Positions 1-10,034 of a DNA stretch of 36,376 bases are shown here, one piece after another. The position numbers and the translations under genes were made by a program. The notes beneath the pieces were generated by a model. That model was not told the origin of the DNA, made no database searches, and was given only the letters and a program-made list of their open reading frames with translations. How positions within the stretch are numbered: the first letter of the stretch is position 1; each line of letters starts with the position of its first letter. Origin of the DNA: Stenotrophomonas sp. UBA2302 (GTDB lineage: Bacteria; Pseudomonadota; Gammaproteobacteria; Xanthomonadales; Xanthomonadaceae); NCBI GenBank assembly GCA_002345545.1, contig DDVW01000043.1:26046-62421 (forward strand). Direction: 5' to 3'.

Positions 1-709
1 CGTCCAGCTCGCTGCGCGGCGGCAGCCGCCAGTCGATCGTCCCCAGCCCACGCCGGCCCAGATACTCGTTGGCCTGCGAAAAATGCCGGCAGCCGAGGAA
101 TCCGCGGTGTGCCGACAGCGGCGAGGGGTGCGGCGCCCTGAGTACGCGGTGGCGGCGGGTATCGATGACCTTGCCCTTCTGCTGCGCATAGCTGCCCCAC
201 AGCAGGAACACCAGTCCTTCGCGCTCGCGGTTGAGCACATCCACCACATGGTCGGTGAAACCTTCCCAGCCACGGCCCTGATGGGAGCCGGCCTTGCCCT
301 CTTCCACCGTCAGCACGGCGTTGAGCAGCAGCACGCCCTGCCGCGCCCACGGCAGCAGGCAGCCGTGGTCCGGACGCGGGATGCCCAGGTCGGCCTCGAT
401 TTCCTTGTAGATGTTCAGCAGCGACGGCGGCACCGGTACGCCCGGCATCACCGAGAAACTCAGGCCATGGGCCTGGCCATGGCCGTGATACGGATCCTGC
501 CCGAGCACCACCACCTTCACCTGCTCGAAGGGCGTGGCATCGAACGCGGCGAATATCTGCCGGCCGGGGGGAAACACCCGCGCCCCGGCCGCCTTGCGCT
601 GGCGCAGGTAGGCGGACAGCTCGCGCATTTCCGGACGCAGCAGCCAGTCACCGACGCGCGCCTTCCAGCCGGGTTCGAGCTGGATCTGCGCGCCCGCTTC
701 CGTGCTCAC
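1..709 (-). CDS. ung: Uracil-DNA glycosylase (family 1), 3' end cut by window edge
   Basis: Removes uracil from DNA to start base-excision repair. The minus-strand frame shows the family-1 water-activating motif GQDPYHG (about positions 492-512), which carries the catalytic Asp, and the C-terminal HPSPLS motif with the catalytic His (about positions 105-125). It starts with GTG at 709, so an ATG-only search misses it. The GTG overlaps the TGA stop of the upstream receiver gene (GTGA), which indicates translational coupling. The frame stays open to position 1; 236 codons are visible, close to the usual family length of about 230-240, so only a few C-terminal residues should be missing. Identification is firm. 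The exact start rests on the overlap and on the protein starting just before the conserved core. Confidence 0.95.
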   Translation of the reverse strand, partial: MSTEAGAQIQLEPGWKARVGDWLLRPEMRELSAYLRQRKAAGARVFPPGRQIFAAFDATPFEQVKVVVLGQDPYHGHGQAHGLSFSVMPGVPVPPSLLNIYKEIEADLGIPRPDHGCLLPWARQGVLLLNAVLTVEEGKAGSHQGRGWEGFTDHVVDVLNREREGLVFLLWGSYAQQKGKVIDTRRHRVLRAPHPSPLSAHRGFLGCRHFSQANEYLGRRGLGTIDWRLPPRSELD

Positions 710-1548
710 AGCACCAGTGCCGGCTGCGCCAGGCGCGCCAGCCGCAACTGGAACAGCACCTTGGTCACCAGCAACCGCTCTTCCACCGGTTTCTGCACCA
801 GGTCGTTGGCGCCGGACTGCAGCAGCGTGGACTGGTTGTGCGGATTGCTGTCGCCGGTCATCACCAGCACCGGCAGGCGGCGCTTGCCGTAGCCGAAGTC
901 GACGCGGATGCGTTCGACCACGTCGCCGCCATTGAGCTCGCCCTTGAGGGTGACGTCGGTCAGCACCAGATCGATGCGCCGGCTGGTACGTCCCAGGGAT
1001 TCGGCGGTGAGCAGCGAGAACGCCTCCTCGGCGGTGAGCACATGCAGCACCTGCAGGTCGTGGCGCTCGAGCATGCGCTTGGTGGCTTCGGCGACCACGC
1101 GGCTGTCCTCGACATACAGCACCGTCGCGCCGGGCACCGGCTCGGGCTGCACATAGCCGCGGATGAAGGTCGCCAGCGCCTCGTGGCCCAGCGCCTTGTC
1201 GAAATAGTCGGTGACAAATTCGGTGAAGCGGCGCTGCTCCAGATGCTGCTGCGCATCGCCGGATACCACGATCACCGGCACGTAGGCCTGCCCCGCGGTC
1301 TCGCGCACGCTGCGTGCCAGCGCCAGGCCATCGCCATCGGGCAATGCCAGCGAGGTGGTGACCAGATGCACCGGGCCGGCGGCCAGCGTCTGCCGGGCTT
1401 CTTCGATGCTCGCGCAGCCGATCACATCCACATCCGGCAGCTCGCGCTGCAGCACATCGGAAATCAGCCGGCGGACCAGCTTGGAACCATCGACCACCAT
1501 CACCCGCGGGGCGTCACTGATCAGATGTTTGAGTTCTTGCGCGCGCAT
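706..1548 (-). CDS. Double-receiver response regulator with a degenerate first domain
   Basis: A 280-residue protein made of two CheY-like receiver domains in tandem (about residues 14-133 and 141-265) with no output domain. The C-terminal domain has the full set of phosphorylation residues: acidic pair E147-D148, acceptor D198 (in LVLTDV), T231 and K253. The N-terminal domain keeps D20 and K118, but the acceptor position is Ser (S66, [10 protein letters not shown]) and the second pocket acid is Gly (VVDGS). It is therefore probably a pseudo-receiver. No kinase lies beside it, so its partner is unknown. It follows ftsX by 7 bp and overlaps ung by 3 bases, so it is probably cotranscribed with both. 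I do not recognise a named gene. Confidence 0.85.
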   Translation of the reverse strand: MRAQELKHLISDAPRVMVVDGSKLVRRLISDVLQRELPDVDVIGCASIEEARQTLAAGPVHLVTTSLALPDGDGLALARSVRETAGQAYVPVIVVSGDAQQHLEQRRFTEFVTDYFDKALGHEALATFIRGYVQPEPVPGATVLYVEDSRVVAEATKRMLERHDLQVLHVLTAEEAFSLLTAESLGRTSRRIDLVLTDVTLKGELNGGDVVERIRVDFGYGKRRLPVLVMTGDSNPHNQSTLLQSGANDLVQKPVEERLLVTKVLFQLRLARLAQPALVL

Positions 1549-1555
1549 GCAGGCC

Positions 1556-2503
1556 TCAGGTATCGGTCGGTCGAGTCTGCCTGAGGAAGTGCCCGGTCAC
1601 CAGCCACGCCCCCAGCCAGCCCAGGATCACGGTTCCCACCAGCACCATGACCGAATGGAACAGGTCCAGCCCATGCAGTACGAACGCACTGCCGTAGCTG
1701 TGTGACAGTTCGGCCAGCGGGGGTCGCAGCGCCAGCCCGCACACGCCGATCAGGCCCAGCGCGACCAGCCCGGCGCCCAGCCCGTACCAGGCGCCGAGGT
1801 AGACGAACGGGCGGCGGATGAAACCGTCACTGGCACCGAGCAGTTGCAGCACGCCGATTTCCTCGCGTCGCGCCTGGATATCCAGGCGCACGGTGTTGCC
1901 GACCACCAGCACCGCGCCCAGCCCCAGCAGCGCCGACAGCACCTGTACCAGCCGTGCCCCGAAACCCAGCCAGCCGTCCAGACGCTGCCGCCACAACGCA
2001 TCGTGCTGGACCAGATCGGCCTGCGGCAGGGCCTGCAATGACGTGGCCAGCGCCGCGTCGTCCCCCGCAGCGGGCGTGACGATCAGCAGGGTCGGCAACG
2101 GGTTCTCGCCCAGCGCATCGATCGCCTCGCCAAGGCCGGCGCTCTGGCGCAGTTCGGCCAGGCCTTCTTCCGGCGAGCGTAGCGTCACCTCGGCCACGTC
2201 GGCGCGTGCGCGCAATGCCGTGGCCACGTCCCGCGCGGCGGCCACATCCAGTTCCGGCTTGAGGAACAGGTTGATGTCGCGCGATTGCTGCACGCTGCCG
2301 GCGAACAGCTTCAGGTTGTCCAGCGCGATCGACAGCCCCAGCGGCAGCGCCAGCGCCAGCGCCATCACCGCGATGGTCAATGCCGTCGCCCACGGCTTGC
2401 GCAGCACGCGGCCAAGGCTGAAGACCACGCTGTGCAGATGGTGGCCGAGCCAGATGGCCAGGCGCGAGGGCGCAGCGGATTCGGTATTGGTGGATTTGCT
2501 CAT
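1556..2503 (-). CDS. ftsX: Cell division protein FtsX (type VII ABC permease)
   Basis: Membrane subunit of the FtsEX complex, which transmits ATP-driven conformational change across the inner membrane to septal peptidoglycan hydrolases and their activators. The 315-residue protein has a cytoplasmic N-terminus, a first membrane segment (ATALTIAVMALALALPLGL), a large periplasmic domain, and three C-terminal helices including VLSALLGLGAVLVVGNTVRL. It has the FtsX-type coupling segment EEIGVLQLLGAS. The ATG at 2503 (MSKSTNTES) is chosen because the longer frame would run into the ftsE coding end; the two genes are then separated by 10 bp. Neither ftsY nor rpoH, the usual enterobacterial companions of ftsEX, is present in the window. 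Confidence 0.93.
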   Translation of the reverse strand: MSKSTNTESAAPSRLAIWLGHHLHSVVFSLGRVLRKPWATALTIAVMALALALPLGLSIALDNLKLFAGSVQQSRDINLFLKPELDVAAARDVATALRARADVAEVTLRSPEEGLAELRQSAGLGEAIDALGENPLPTLLIVTPAAGDDAALATSLQALPQADLVQHDALWRQRLDGWLGFGARLVQVLSALLGLGAVLVVGNTVRLDIQARREEIGVLQLLGASDGFIRRPFVYLGAWYGLGAGLVALGLIGVCGLALRPPLAELSHSYGSAFVLHGLDLFHSVMVLVGTVILGWLGAWLVTGHFLRQTRPTDT

Positions 2504-2513
2504 CGTGCCTGCT

Positions 2514-3200
2514 TCACTCGGCCAGGTCGTTGGGCGAGATGTCATCGACCAGTTTGCCGTGATCGAGGATCAGCACCCGCTTGCGCATCTGCTTGATCAG
2601 CGCCAGATCGTGGCTCACCACCAGCACGCTGGTGCCGCGGCCGGGCAGTTCGGCGAACAGCGCCATGATTTCCGCCGCCAGCGCCGGGTCGAGATTGCCG
2701 GTCGGCTCGTCGGCCACCAGCAGGCGCGGCTCGGCGACGATTGCGCGGGCGATGCCCACGCGCTGCTGCTCGCCGGCGGAAAGCTGGCCCGGCAGCGCCT
2801 TCTCACGGTGCCCCAGTCCCATGCGCTCAAGTACCGCACGCACCCGCTTGCCGGCATCGGCCCGCCGGTCACCGCGCAGGACCAGCGGCAGGACGACGTT
2901 CTCGGCGACGCTGCGGTCGGTCAGCAGGCGGTGGTCCTGGTAGACCGCACCAACCTCGCGCCGGTGCAATGCCACCTTGCCGCCGCGCACCTTCGACAGG
3001 TTTCGTTCGGCGAACACCACCGTGCCACGGGTGGGCCGCTCGCTCAGGTGGATCAGCTTGAGCAGGGTGCTTTTGCCTGCACCCGAGTGACCGGTGACGA
3101 ACAGCATTTCGCCCGCGGCCACCTCGAAACTGACATCGGCCAGCGCCTGATGGCCGCCGGCATACTGTTTACTGACATTGTCAAAACGCAGGACGCTCAT
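2514..3200 (-). CDS. ftsE: Cell division ATP-binding protein FtsE
   Basis: Cytoplasmic ABC ATPase that drives FtsX at the division septum. The 228 residues contain Walker [10 protein letters not shown] (residues 37-45), a Q-loop (YQDHRLL), the signature [15 protein letters not shown], and Walker B/D-loop [12 protein letters not shown], followed by an H-loop His (VVSHD). Size matches the usual FtsE (about 220 residues). The signature has Ala in place of the first Gly (LSAGEQ), a variant seen in FtsE proteins. It is the first gene of the leftward group ftsE-ftsX-response regulator-ung. Confidence 0.95.
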   Translation of the reverse strand: MSVLRFDNVSKQYAGGHQALADVSFEVAAGEMLFVTGHSGAGKSTLLKLIHLSERPTRGTVVFAERNLSKVRGGKVALHRREVGAVYQDHRLLTDRSVAENVVLPLVLRGDRRADAGKRVRAVLERMGLGHREKALPGQLSAGEQQRVGIARAIVAEPRLLVADEPTGNLDPALAAEIMALFAELPGRGTSVLVVSHDLALIKQMRKRVLILDHGKLVDDISPNDLAE

Positions 3201-3351
3201 TGCGCCGATTATGCCGGAGGCGAAGGCGGCAATGCCGCTCCCTGCTCAAAAACCCGCCAGCAGCTTCGGCATCCGGTATCCACCTTCATGCCGGACGCAC
3301 GGCGGCCACTGCCGGGGAGTATCCGAAGCAGCCATGAGTGGCCATCACAAT

Positions 3352-3389
3352 CCGATGCATCGGCGGCCATCGGCAACGGCGATGGCCGC
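3352..3389 (-). terminator. Possible rhlB transcript end (stem-loop without U-tract)
   Basis: Just past the rhlB stop codon, GCGGCCATC (3363-3371) pairs perfectly with GATGGCCGC (3381-3389) around a 9-base loop. The stem is adjoined by a 12-bp palindrome CCGATGCATCGG (3352-3363). No run of U follows on the minus strand, so this may be an mRNA 3'-end stabiliser or a weak or Rho-assisted end. The rest of 3201-3396 shows no gene. Confidence 0.35.
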
Positions 3390-3396
3390 GCTGTGA

Positions 3397-5076
3397 TCAG
3401 TCGCTGGACAGCATGCGGCGGATCTTGCGCCCCAGCCGGGTCAGGAACGAGTCGTTCGCGTTGCCGGCATTGCGCATCGACTTGACCGGCACCTGCACCG
3501 GTGCATTGGCCACGGCCGGAGCGACGATGGCGGTATCGGCACCTTCCACTGGACGGCCATGACGACGGCGACGGCGCTTGCGTGGCGCGCGCTCACCTTC
3601 CACCGCTGGAGTACCGGTCGCCTGCGGCGCACTATCCGTAGAGTCCGTAGACGGACGCGGCGGCCTGGACGTGCCATCGGCGGCCTTTTGCTCGCCTTCC
3701 ACACGCGGCTTGCGCGGGCCACGCGGCTTGCCATCGGCGCCGCGTTCACCACGACCGCCACGACCACCACCGGGCTTGCCATCACGGCCGCCACGACGGG
3801 CCTCGTCGGCCGCCTTCTGCTCGCGGGCCTCGCGGAAGATCGCGCCCACGCTTTCCTCGGCTTCGCCTTCCGGCAACGGTGCGCGCTCCGGACGTGGCAG
3901 CGCGGTCATCAGTTCGCTGGTCACCGCTTCCACCGGAATCTTCTGCTCGATGTAGGCCTCGATGTCCGGCAGGCCCATCGCGTAGCGCTCGCAGGCGAAG
4001 CTGATCGCATCGCCCTCTTCGCCCAGACGCGCGGTACGGCCGATACGATGCACGTAGTCTTCGGCGTCGAACGGCAGGTCGTAGTTGTAGACGTACTTGA
4101 TGCCGTCGATATGCAGGCCGCGCGCGGCCACGTCCGTGGCCACCAGCACTTCCAGCTGGCCGGCCTGGAAACGCTTGAGCAGGCTCTCGCGCTTCTTCTG
4201 CGGCACGTCACCGGACAGCACGCCGACGCGGTAGCCGGCCTTTTCCAGCGCCCGCGCCACGCGCTCGACGAACACCTTGGTATTGACGAACACCATCGTG
4301 CGCGCGCCTTCGCTGCGCGACAGCAGGCCGATCAGCAGCGGCAGTTTTTCTTCATCGGCCGGGAAATAGATGCGCTGGCGCACACGGTCGGCGGTGATGC
4401 TTTCGGTCTCCACCACCAGCTTCTGCGGCTCGTTCATGTGCTCGTAGGCCAGCTCCAGCACACGGTGGCTCAAGGTGGCGCTGAACAGCAGGGTCTGGCG
4501 CGTGGTGCGCTCGGGCATGCGCCGCAGCAGGAAGCGGATGTCCTTGATGAAGCCCAGGTCGAACATGCGGTCGGCCTCGTCCAGCACGCAGACTTCGCAG
4601 GCGTGCAGCGACACCACCTTGTGCTGCTTGACGTAGTCGATCAGCCGGCCCGGGGTGGCGATGATCACGTCCACGCCCTGCTGCAGCAGTTCGCGCTGCT
4701 TGTCGTAGTCCACCCCGCCATAGACCAGCGCAAAGCGCAGGCCGGTTTCGGCGGTGAACTTCATCGCGTCCTTGTGGATCTGGATGGCCAGCTCGCGGGT
4801 CGGCGCCAAGATCAGCGCACGCGGATCTTCCGGCTTGCGGTCGGCCAGCGCGGGGCGGGTCAGCAGGCGGTTGCACACCGCCACCAGGAAGGCCAGCGTC
4901 TTGCCGGTGCCGGTCTGCGCCTGGCCGGCCACATCGCCACCCGGCAAGGCCACCGGCAGGGTCAGCGCCTGGATCGGGGTACAGCGGGTGAAGCCGGCTC
5001 CTTCAAGGCCTGCCACCAATGCCGGTTGCAGGTCGAAGGAGGAAAACGTCACATCGGTCAGCGGTTTGTCGCTCAT
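3397..5076 (-). CDS. rhlB: DEAD-box ATP-dependent RNA helicase RhlB
   Basis: RNA unwinding enzyme; in relatives RhlB works with RNase E in the degradosome. The 559 residues show an N-terminal Q-motif region (SFDLQPAL ... CTPIQ), Walker A AQTGTGKT (53-60), PTRELA, DEAD, SAT, and the C-terminal helicase motifs including HRIGRTAR. After the helicase core comes a basic, low-complexity tail of about 160 residues rich in Arg, Gly, Lys and Pro, longer than the short tail of E. coli RhlB and probably an RNA or protein contact region. The ATG at 5076 ([11 protein letters not shown]) is chosen because the upstream 42 in-frame residues are not helicase-like and lie in the divergent promoter region shared with trxA. 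A trxA-rho neighbourhood is typical for rhlB. Confidence 0.93.
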   Translation of the reverse strand: MSDKPLTDVTFSSFDLQPALVAGLEGAGFTRCTPIQALTLPVALPGGDVAGQAQTGTGKTLAFLVAVCNRLLTRPALADRKPEDPRALILAPTRELAIQIHKDAMKFTAETGLRFALVYGGVDYDKQRELLQQGVDVIIATPGRLIDYVKQHKVVSLHACEVCVLDEADRMFDLGFIKDIRFLLRRMPERTTRQTLLFSATLSHRVLELAYEHMNEPQKLVVETESITADRVRQRIYFPADEEKLPLLIGLLSRSEGARTMVFVNTKVFVERVARALEKAGYRVGVLSGDVPQKKRESLLKRFQAGQLEVLVATDVAARGLHIDGIKYVYNYDLPFDAEDYVHRIGRTARLGEEGDAISFACERYAMGLPDIEAYIEQKIPVEAVTSELMTALPRPERAPLPEGEAEESVGAIFREAREQKAADEARRGGRDGKPGGGRGGRGERGADGKPRGPRKPRVEGEQKAADGTSRPPRPSTDSTDSAPQATGTPAVEGERAPRKRRRRRHGRPVEGADTAIVAPAVANAPVQVPVKSMRNAGNANDSFLTRLGRKIRRMLSSD

Positions 5077-5271
5077 TATTCTGTCTTCATAGTGCCGGGC
5101 AGCCTCAACGGCCGGGCGGCTTGCATCGATACGGGTGCCGTCGCACACTGCGGCCCCTGCGCCGGGTCGCGCGACGTCGGGCCCTGCCCACTGTCCGCGC
5201 AATGCCCCAGTTTACCGCAATGCGGCCGCCAACCCGGCATGGGTAGTCGCATTGCACCAGGAGACTCCAAA

Positions 5272-5601
5272 GTGAGCGATAAGGTTTTACACGTCGGCGA
5301 CGCCGACTTCGACACCGCCGTCCTGCAATCCGGCGAACCGGTCCTGGTGGATTTCTGGGCCGAATGGTGCGGCCCGTGCAAGATGATTTCCCCGGTCCTG
5401 GACGAACTGGCCGATGCCTATGACGGCAAGCTGAAGATCGCCAAGGTCAACGTCGACGAGAACCGCGCGACCGCGGTGAAGTACCACGTGCGCTCAATCC
5501 CGATGCTGCTGCTGTTCAAAGATGGCCAGATCCAGGCGACCCAGATCGGCGCCGTCGGCAAGGGCCAACTGAGCCAGATGATCGACAAGGCGCTGGCCTG
5601 A
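5272..5601 (+). CDS. trxA: Thioredoxin
   Basis: Small cytoplasmic disulfide reductase of 109 residues. It carries the redox site WCGPC (Cys33 and Cys36) and the cis-proline segment SIPMLLLF, both diagnostic of thioredoxin. It starts with GTG at 5272 (MSDKVLHV), supported by an AGGAG Shine-Dalgarno at 5259-5263. The plus-strand frame is open far upstream, but that stretch is antisense to rhlB and does not look coding. It is followed by its own stem-loop and then rho. Confidence 0.95.
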   Translation: MSDKVLHVGDADFDTAVLQSGEPVLVDFWAEWCGPCKMISPVLDELADAYDGKLKIAKVNVDENRATAVKYHVRSIPMLLLFKDGQIQATQIGAVGKGQLSQMIDKALA

Positions 5602-5609
5602 CCGATACC

Positions 5610-5635
5610 GACCGGCGGCCTTCCCGCCGGTCTTC
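5610..5635 (+). terminator. Stem-loop after trxA
   Basis: GACCGGCGG (5610-5618) pairs with CCGCCGGTC (5624-5632) around a 5-base loop, followed by TTCC. The stem is strong but the U-tract is weak. It probably ends or attenuates the trxA transcript ahead of the rho leader. Confidence 0.55.
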
Positions 5636-5825
5636 CGGCCTGCCATACGCAGGCCCAACAAGGTTCTCCGGGATCTTGCACCGCCGCACCGGGCGGTGGT
5701 AGTGTCATTGCATCCGGCAGCATTCGCATGCCGCACCCTCTGGCCGGGTTCTCGCCCGGACCATTCCCAAACCAGTTCGCCGCCCCGCAGGGCGCTCGCA
5801 CATTCAAGCGAGAGGAATCAAGCAC
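5633..5825 (+). promoter_or_regulatory. rho leader region
   Basis: This roughly 190-base region upstream of rho has no gene. It holds a small stem-loop, CACCGCC (5679-5685) with GGCGGTG (5692-5698), and further C-rich segments. In enterobacteria rho is autoregulated by attenuation in a long leader. A similar role here is an inference from position and C-rich composition only. Confidence 0.35.
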
Positions 5826-7541
5826 TTGTCCGAGAACACTCCTTCCGAAACCGGGAGCGCCGACGCGCCCGTCGAGAAGCGCGTACGCAAACCGCGCGCC
5901 GCCAAGTCCGCCGAAACCACCGACAGCAGCCCCGCCATCGCCGCTGCGCCGGCACAGCCCGCGCTGCCACTGGACTCCGCTCCAGCGGCTCCGGCTCCGG
6001 CTCCGGCTCCGGCCAGCGAAGCATCGGCTGCGCCCGCCCCTTCCGACAATGACCGGCAAGCCCCGGCCACCGCGCAGGACGGCAGCGAATCGCGCAACAG
6101 CGAAGGCCAGCAGCGTCAGGGTCAGGGCCAGCACGGACAAGGCAACCGCCGCGACCGCTTCCGCAACCGCCGTGACCGTGACCGCAACAACCGCTTCCGC
6201 GATGACGGCCTGCCCAGCGATGGTGGCAACGACAACCATCCGCCGCGTCCGATCCCGAGCGTGCCGGAAGGCTTCCCGGTCTATTCGCTGAGCGATCTGA
6301 AGCGCATGCCGGCGCACAAGCTGCTGGAAGTGGCCGAGCAGCTGCAGATTTCCGAAGGCGTGGCCCGCGCCCGCAAGCAGGACGTGATCTTCGCGCTGCT
6401 GAAGGTGCTGACCCGTCACGGCGAAGGCGTCGCCGCCGATGGCGTGCTGGAAATCCTGCCCGACGGCTTCGGTTTCCTGCGCGCGGCCGAGGCCAGCTAC
6501 CTGGCCGGCCCGGACGACACCTACATCTCGCCCAGCCAGATCCGCCGCTTCAACCTGCGCACCGGCGACCATATCGCCGGCCGCATCCGCTTCCCGAAGG
6601 ATGGCGAGCGCTATTTCGCACTGAACATCGTCGACACCATCAACGGTGAGCCGATCGAAGCGTCGAAGAACAAGGTGCTGTTCGAGAACCTGACCCCGTT
6701 GTTCCCGCGCAAGCGCTTCACCCTGGAACGCGGCAACGGTTCCTCAGAAGACATCACCGGCCGCATCCTCGACCTGATGGCACCGCAGGGCAAAGGCCAG
6801 CGTGCGCTGATCGTCTCGCCGCCCAAGGCCGGCAAGACGATGATGATGCAGCAGATCGCCACGGCCATCACCACCAACCACCCGGAAGTGCACATGATCG
6901 TGCTGCTGGTGGATGAGCGTCCGGAAGAAGTGACCGAAATGCAGCGCACCGTGCGCGGCGAAGTGGTCTCCTCGACCTTCGACGAACCTGCCGCGCGCCA
7001 CGTGCAGGTCGCCGAAATGGTGATCGAGCGCGCCAAGCGCCTGGTCGAGCACAAGAAGGACGTGGTGATCCTGCTCGACTCGATCACCCGCCTGGCCCGC
7101 GCCTACAACAACGTCGTGCCCAGCTCCGGCAAGGTGCTGACCGGTGGTGTGGACGCCAACGCCCTGCACCGCCCGAAGCGTTTCTTCGGTGCTGCACGCA
7201 ACGTCGAGGAAGGCGGCTCGCTGACCATCATCGCCACCGCGCTGGTGGAAACCGGCTCGAAGATGGACGAGGTGATCTACGAGGAATTCAAGGGCACCGG
7301 CAACAGCGAAGTGCATTTGAACCGTCGCATCACCGAGAAGCGCGTGTACCCGGCCATCGACATCAACCGTTCCGGCACCCGCCGCGAAGACCTGCTGATC
7401 GAACCGGAGCTGCTGCAGAAGATCTGGATCCTGCGCAAGCTGCTGCACCCGATGGACGAGATCGCCGCGATGGAATTCCTGTTGGACAAGATGAAGAACA
7501 CCAAGTCCAACGACGAGTTCTTCGGCTCGATGAAGCGCTGA
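5826..7541 (+). CDS. rho: Transcription termination factor Rho with extended N-terminus
   Basis: Hexameric RNA-dependent ATPase that ends transcription. The protein has 571 residues against about 420 in E. coli. Residues 1-75 are Ala/Pro/Ser-rich, 76-140 are rich in Gln, Gly, Arg, Asp and Asn, then come Rho_N (about 152-195), the RNA-binding cold-shock-like domain (about 200-275, with DGFGFLR), and the ATPase with P-loop SPPKAGKT (331-338), Walker [16 protein letters not shown] and the Q/R-loop region. It starts with TTG at 5826, preceded by GAGAGGAA. The extended polar, Arg-rich insert resembles those of Rho proteins from several high-GC bacteria. A perfect hairpin terminator follows the gene. 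Confidence 0.95.
   Translation: MSENTPSETGSADAPVEKRVRKPRAAKSAETTDSSPAIAAAPAQPALPLDSAPAAPAPAPAPASEASAAPAPSDNDRQAPATAQDGSESRNSEGQQRQGQGQHGQGNRRDRFRNRRDRDRNNRFRDDGLPSDGGNDNHPPRPIPSVPEGFPVYSLSDLKRMPAHKLLEVAEQLQISEGVARARKQDVIFALLKVLTRHGEGVAADGVLEILPDGFGFLRAAEASYLAGPDDTYISPSQIRRFNLRTGDHIAGRIRFPKDGERYFALNIVDTINGEPIEASKNKVLFENLTPLFPRKRFTLERGNGSSEDITGRILDLMAPQGKGQRALIVSPPKAGKTMMMQQIATAITTNHPEVHMIVLLVDERPEEVTEMQRTVRGEVVSSTFDEPAARHVQVAEMVIERAKRLVEHKKDVVILLDSITRLARAYNNVVPSSGKVLTGGVDANALHRPKRFFGAARNVEEGGSLTIIATALVETGSKMDEVIYEEFKGTGNSEVHLNRRITEKRVYPAIDINRSGTRREDLLIEPELLQKIWILRKLLHPMDEIAAMEFLLDKMKNTKSNDEFFGSMKR
5987..6010 (+). repeat. Hexanucleotide tandem repeat inside rho
   Basis: Four perfect GGCTCC units (5987-5992, 5993-5998, 5999-6004, 6005-6010) encode alternating Ala-Pro in the N-terminal extension of Rho. 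Unit gain or loss would keep the reading frame. Confidence 0.8.
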
Positions 7542-7571
7542 TAGCGCAATCCATCTTGCGTGCTGCATGAA

Positions 7572-7603
7572 AAGGCCCCGCCAAAGCGGGGCCTTCCTGT
7601 TTG
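7572..7603 (+). terminator. rho intrinsic terminator
   Basis: AAGGCCCCGC (7572-7581) pairs perfectly with GCGGGGCCTT (7586-7595) around a 4-base loop, followed by a T-rich stretch. It lies about 30 bases after the rho stop. The A-rich flank may let it serve the converging minus-strand gene as well. Confidence 0.85.
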
Positions 7604-7617
7604 CGGCCGTTGGCGAA

Positions 7618-7925
7618 TCAGCCTCCCAATGGGGTCAGCAGTTTGGGGGTCTGGCTGTTTCCGGCCATGTAGACACCGCCCTCGGCCAGTGCATCGGAGG
7701 CGTCCACCCATTCGGCACCGGTGATCCATGGTGCACGCTGTCGTGGCCCCGGAATGCAGACCTCCCAGCGACCATAGCGGAGATCCCCTTCCCCTTTATC
7801 GTTCCTGTCAGGCGCATGGCCACTTCGACCCGCTCCTTCATGGCCCTGGTCCCCACCGCTGCGGCCGACAGTGGCAACAGCAACATCGCCGACAGCAAAA
7901 GCGTCTTCAGGACTTTCCTGTACAT
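7618..7925 (-). pseudogene. Small exported protein with apparent -1 frameshift
   Basis: A strong Shine-Dalgarno (AAGGAGGT) precedes ATG at 7925. The protein opens with a Sec-type signal peptide (MYRKVLKTLLLSAMLLLPLS, cleavage probably after SAAA) and continues to VAMRLTGTIKG. The protein-like sequence then switches frame: from about 7790 the minus-strand -1 frame reads EGDLRYGRWEVCIPGPRQ and on to LLTPLGG with a TGA at 7618-7620. One extra base in the G4 run at 7791-7794, or in the second run at 7785-7788, would join both halves into a protein of about 102 residues. It could be a sequencing error, a recent mutation, or slippage at A-AAG-GGG. I recognise no family, and the function is unknown. 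Confidence 0.6.
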
Positions 7926-7993
7926 CGCCGACCTCCTTGTGTGGAATCCGCAACTTCCCGCCCCCATCCGCCATTGAGGCCAGATCGGACGTT

Positions 7994-9724
7994 TCATGCC
8001 AACCGCAGAGACGGTGGATAGGGCAGCGTATCCAGCATCTCCCCGTGCCGGAAACCGGCCTGCAGCGTTGTCCACCAGTGTGGATCGAACAGTACCGCAT
8101 ACTTCTCACGCACCAGCGCCAGCAATGGCGCCGGCAGGCCCATGAACAACGGAAAGCGCTCCGGGAACACATCATTGGCGGCGACGTGGAACCACGGCTC
8201 GGCCGCCATCGCCTCTTCCTCGTTGCGTGGCGCAGGCCAGACGCGGAAGTTGCAATCGGTGACCAGGCACAGCTCATCGTAGTCGTAGAACACCGCGCGA
8301 CCATGGCGCGACACACCGAAGTTCTTCAGCAGCATGTCGCCGGGAAAAATATTGTTGCAGGCCATGTCATGGATGGCCTGCGCATAGTCCAGCGCCGCAG
8401 CCCTGGCCGCTTCCGCCCCCTGCTCGCGCAGATACAGGTTCAGCGGACGGAAGCGACGCTGCACGTAACACAGCGCTATCACCAGATCATCGCCCTCGAT
8501 GCGCACGCTGCGGCTGCACTGGCCCACCAGCTCGTCAAGCAATGCCGGAGCGAAGCGATTCACCGGGAAGCGCAGGTGCCGGTACGGCTGCGCATCAAGC
8601 AGGCGACCGATGCGGTCCAGGTTGAACACCAGCGCGTACTTGTCCTCCACATCCTGCCGGCTCATGGTCTTGGGCCAGGCGAAGCGGTCGCGGATCAGCT
8701 TGAACACCAGCGGATAGCTGGGCAGGTTGAACACCGCCATCACCATGCCCGGGGTGCCTTCGGCATGCACCAGCTGCTCGTTACCATGCTGCTGGAAATG
8801 GCTGAAGAAGGTGCGATAGCGCTCGGTCTTGCCCTGCTTGGCCCGGCCCAGCACGGTGTATATCTCATCCACCGGCTTGCCCGGCAGGATGCTGCGCAGG
8901 AAGACCACCGCATCGGCGACGGTCGGCAGGTCGGCCTGGAAATAGCTGCGCGATACACCGAACAGATGCGCCACGTCGCGGCGACGTGTCAGCACCGCCT
9001 CCACGCGCAGGCCTTCGCCGTCATTGACCAGCGCGATCACACAGGGCGAGAAACGGTGCTCGCCGAACACCCGACCCACCAGATAGGCGCGGCGCTCGCG
9101 ATAGAACACCGTCTGCAGCAACTCGACGGCACGCAGCGGATGCGGCCCCCAATGCGCGAGGTCGTCCTGCAGCCGTACCGCGATCGCCGCCGCACAGCGC
9201 AAGCGGTGGCGATAGGGCACATCGAACACGTAATCGGACAGCAACCGCGAGAACGCCTCCACCGGGCGGGCTTCGGACACGGCATAGACGTGGCGGGCCA
9301 CCGGATGGGTGATGGCATCGGACGGTTCGATATCCAGCGCCATGAATTCGATGCTGTTATCCACGCCGCGCGTGGCGAACAGGCGCCGCGTCAACGTGTT
9401 GTAGAACGTCCGGTACAGTTCGTTGTCGATGCGCCCGGAAACCAGCGCATCGAAACTGCGCTTCACCTGACGCCACAACTCCTGCGTCAGTGGTGCCTCG
9501 CCCAGCAGTTGCTGCAGCTGTTCACGGCACTGTGCGATGCAGATGTCATACAGCTCGATGCGCTCCACCGCATCCTGTCTGGCCCCGGCCCAGTCCTGCG
9601 TCTGGAAGCGCTCCCTCGCCCTTCGGGTGATCACGGAGAACGCCTGGTGATAGTGCTCGAAGCCGGCTGCGATCCGCCCCGCGATGTCCTCGGCCACCGC
9701 CACCTCCTGCAGCACGCAGCTCAT
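7994..9724 (-). CDS. aceK: Isocitrate dehydrogenase kinase/phosphatase
   Basis: Bifunctional enzyme that phosphorylates and dephosphorylates isocitrate dehydrogenase, setting flux between the TCA cycle and the glyoxylate bypass. At 576 residues it is nearly the length of the E. coli protein (578). Recognisable stretches are the N-terminal RIELYD segment, [12 protein letters not shown], and the C-terminal catalytic region with VFYDYDE (about 477-483) and [16 protein letters not shown], which aligns with the E. coli sequence from memory. In enterobacteria aceK follows aceBA; here neither isocitrate lyase nor malate synthase is present, and the nearest neighbour is a monomeric-type icd upstream, separated by a terminator. 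The Shine-Dalgarno is weak (GGAAA close to the ATG). Confidence 0.95.
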   Translation of the reverse strand: MSCVLQEVAVAEDIAGRIAAGFEHYHQAFSVITRRARERFQTQDWAGARQDAVERIELYDICIAQCREQLQQLLGEAPLTQELWRQVKRSFDALVSGRIDNELYRTFYNTLTRRLFATRGVDNSIEFMALDIEPSDAITHPVARHVYAVSEARPVEAFSRLLSDYVFDVPYRHRLRCAAAIAVRLQDDLAHWGPHPLRAVELLQTVFYRERRAYLVGRVFGEHRFSPCVIALVNDGEGLRVEAVLTRRRDVAHLFGVSRSYFQADLPTVADAVVFLRSILPGKPVDEIYTVLGRAKQGKTERYRTFFSHFQQHGNEQLVHAEGTPGMVMAVFNLPSYPLVFKLIRDRFAWPKTMSRQDVEDKYALVFNLDRIGRLLDAQPYRHLRFPVNRFAPALLDELVGQCSRSVRIEGDDLVIALCYVQRRFRPLNLYLREQGAEAARAAALDYAQAIHDMACNNIFPGDMLLKNFGVSRHGRAVFYDYDELCLVTDCNFRVWPAPRNEEEAMAAEPWFHVAANDVFPERFPLFMGLPAPLLALVREKYAVLFDPHWWTTLQAGFRHGEMLDTLPYPPSLRLA

Positions 9725-10034
9725 TTTCCGTGTTCCAGCGAAGCCGCACGATCAGCGCAGGGAAAGAATCCAGTCATGGCATCGCCACCGGCAGGGCACC
9801 TGGCGGCAGTGTCGCATCCGCCCCGCGCCGTCGACAACTCGATCCGCATGTCGCAGCTGCATTCCCATACCCACAATATTTGGCCATCACGCGGCGCCTT
9901 CCGGCAGGCCACTTTCGGCAACAGGCGAAGTGGACGATCGCGGAATCCATCCCGTCCGTCACTGTGTACCCGTGCAGGGATTCTGTGCGGATCTAGATTC
10001 TGCAGTGCGCACGACGACCATGACGTCATGCATG
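9725..10034. other. Intergenic region upstream of aceK
   Basis: About 310 bases without a convincing gene. Short frames exist on both strands but lack ribosome sites and protein-like composition. It presumably carries the aceK promoter. Short palindromes are visible (ATCTAGAT near 9992, TGACGTCA at 10021-10028), but I could not pick a confident -35/-10 pair. Confidence 0.4.

Noticed and set aside
3559..5271. Plus-strand open frame running from inside rhlB into trxA
   Set aside because: It is antisense to rhlB, with His/Gln/Arg-rich composition typical of GC-rich shadow frames. Only the part from GTG 5272 is thioredoxin.
10021..10034. TGACGTCATGCATG palindromes next to the icd terminator
   Set aside because: Short overlapping palindromes with no second copy nearby; chance is a sufficient explanation.
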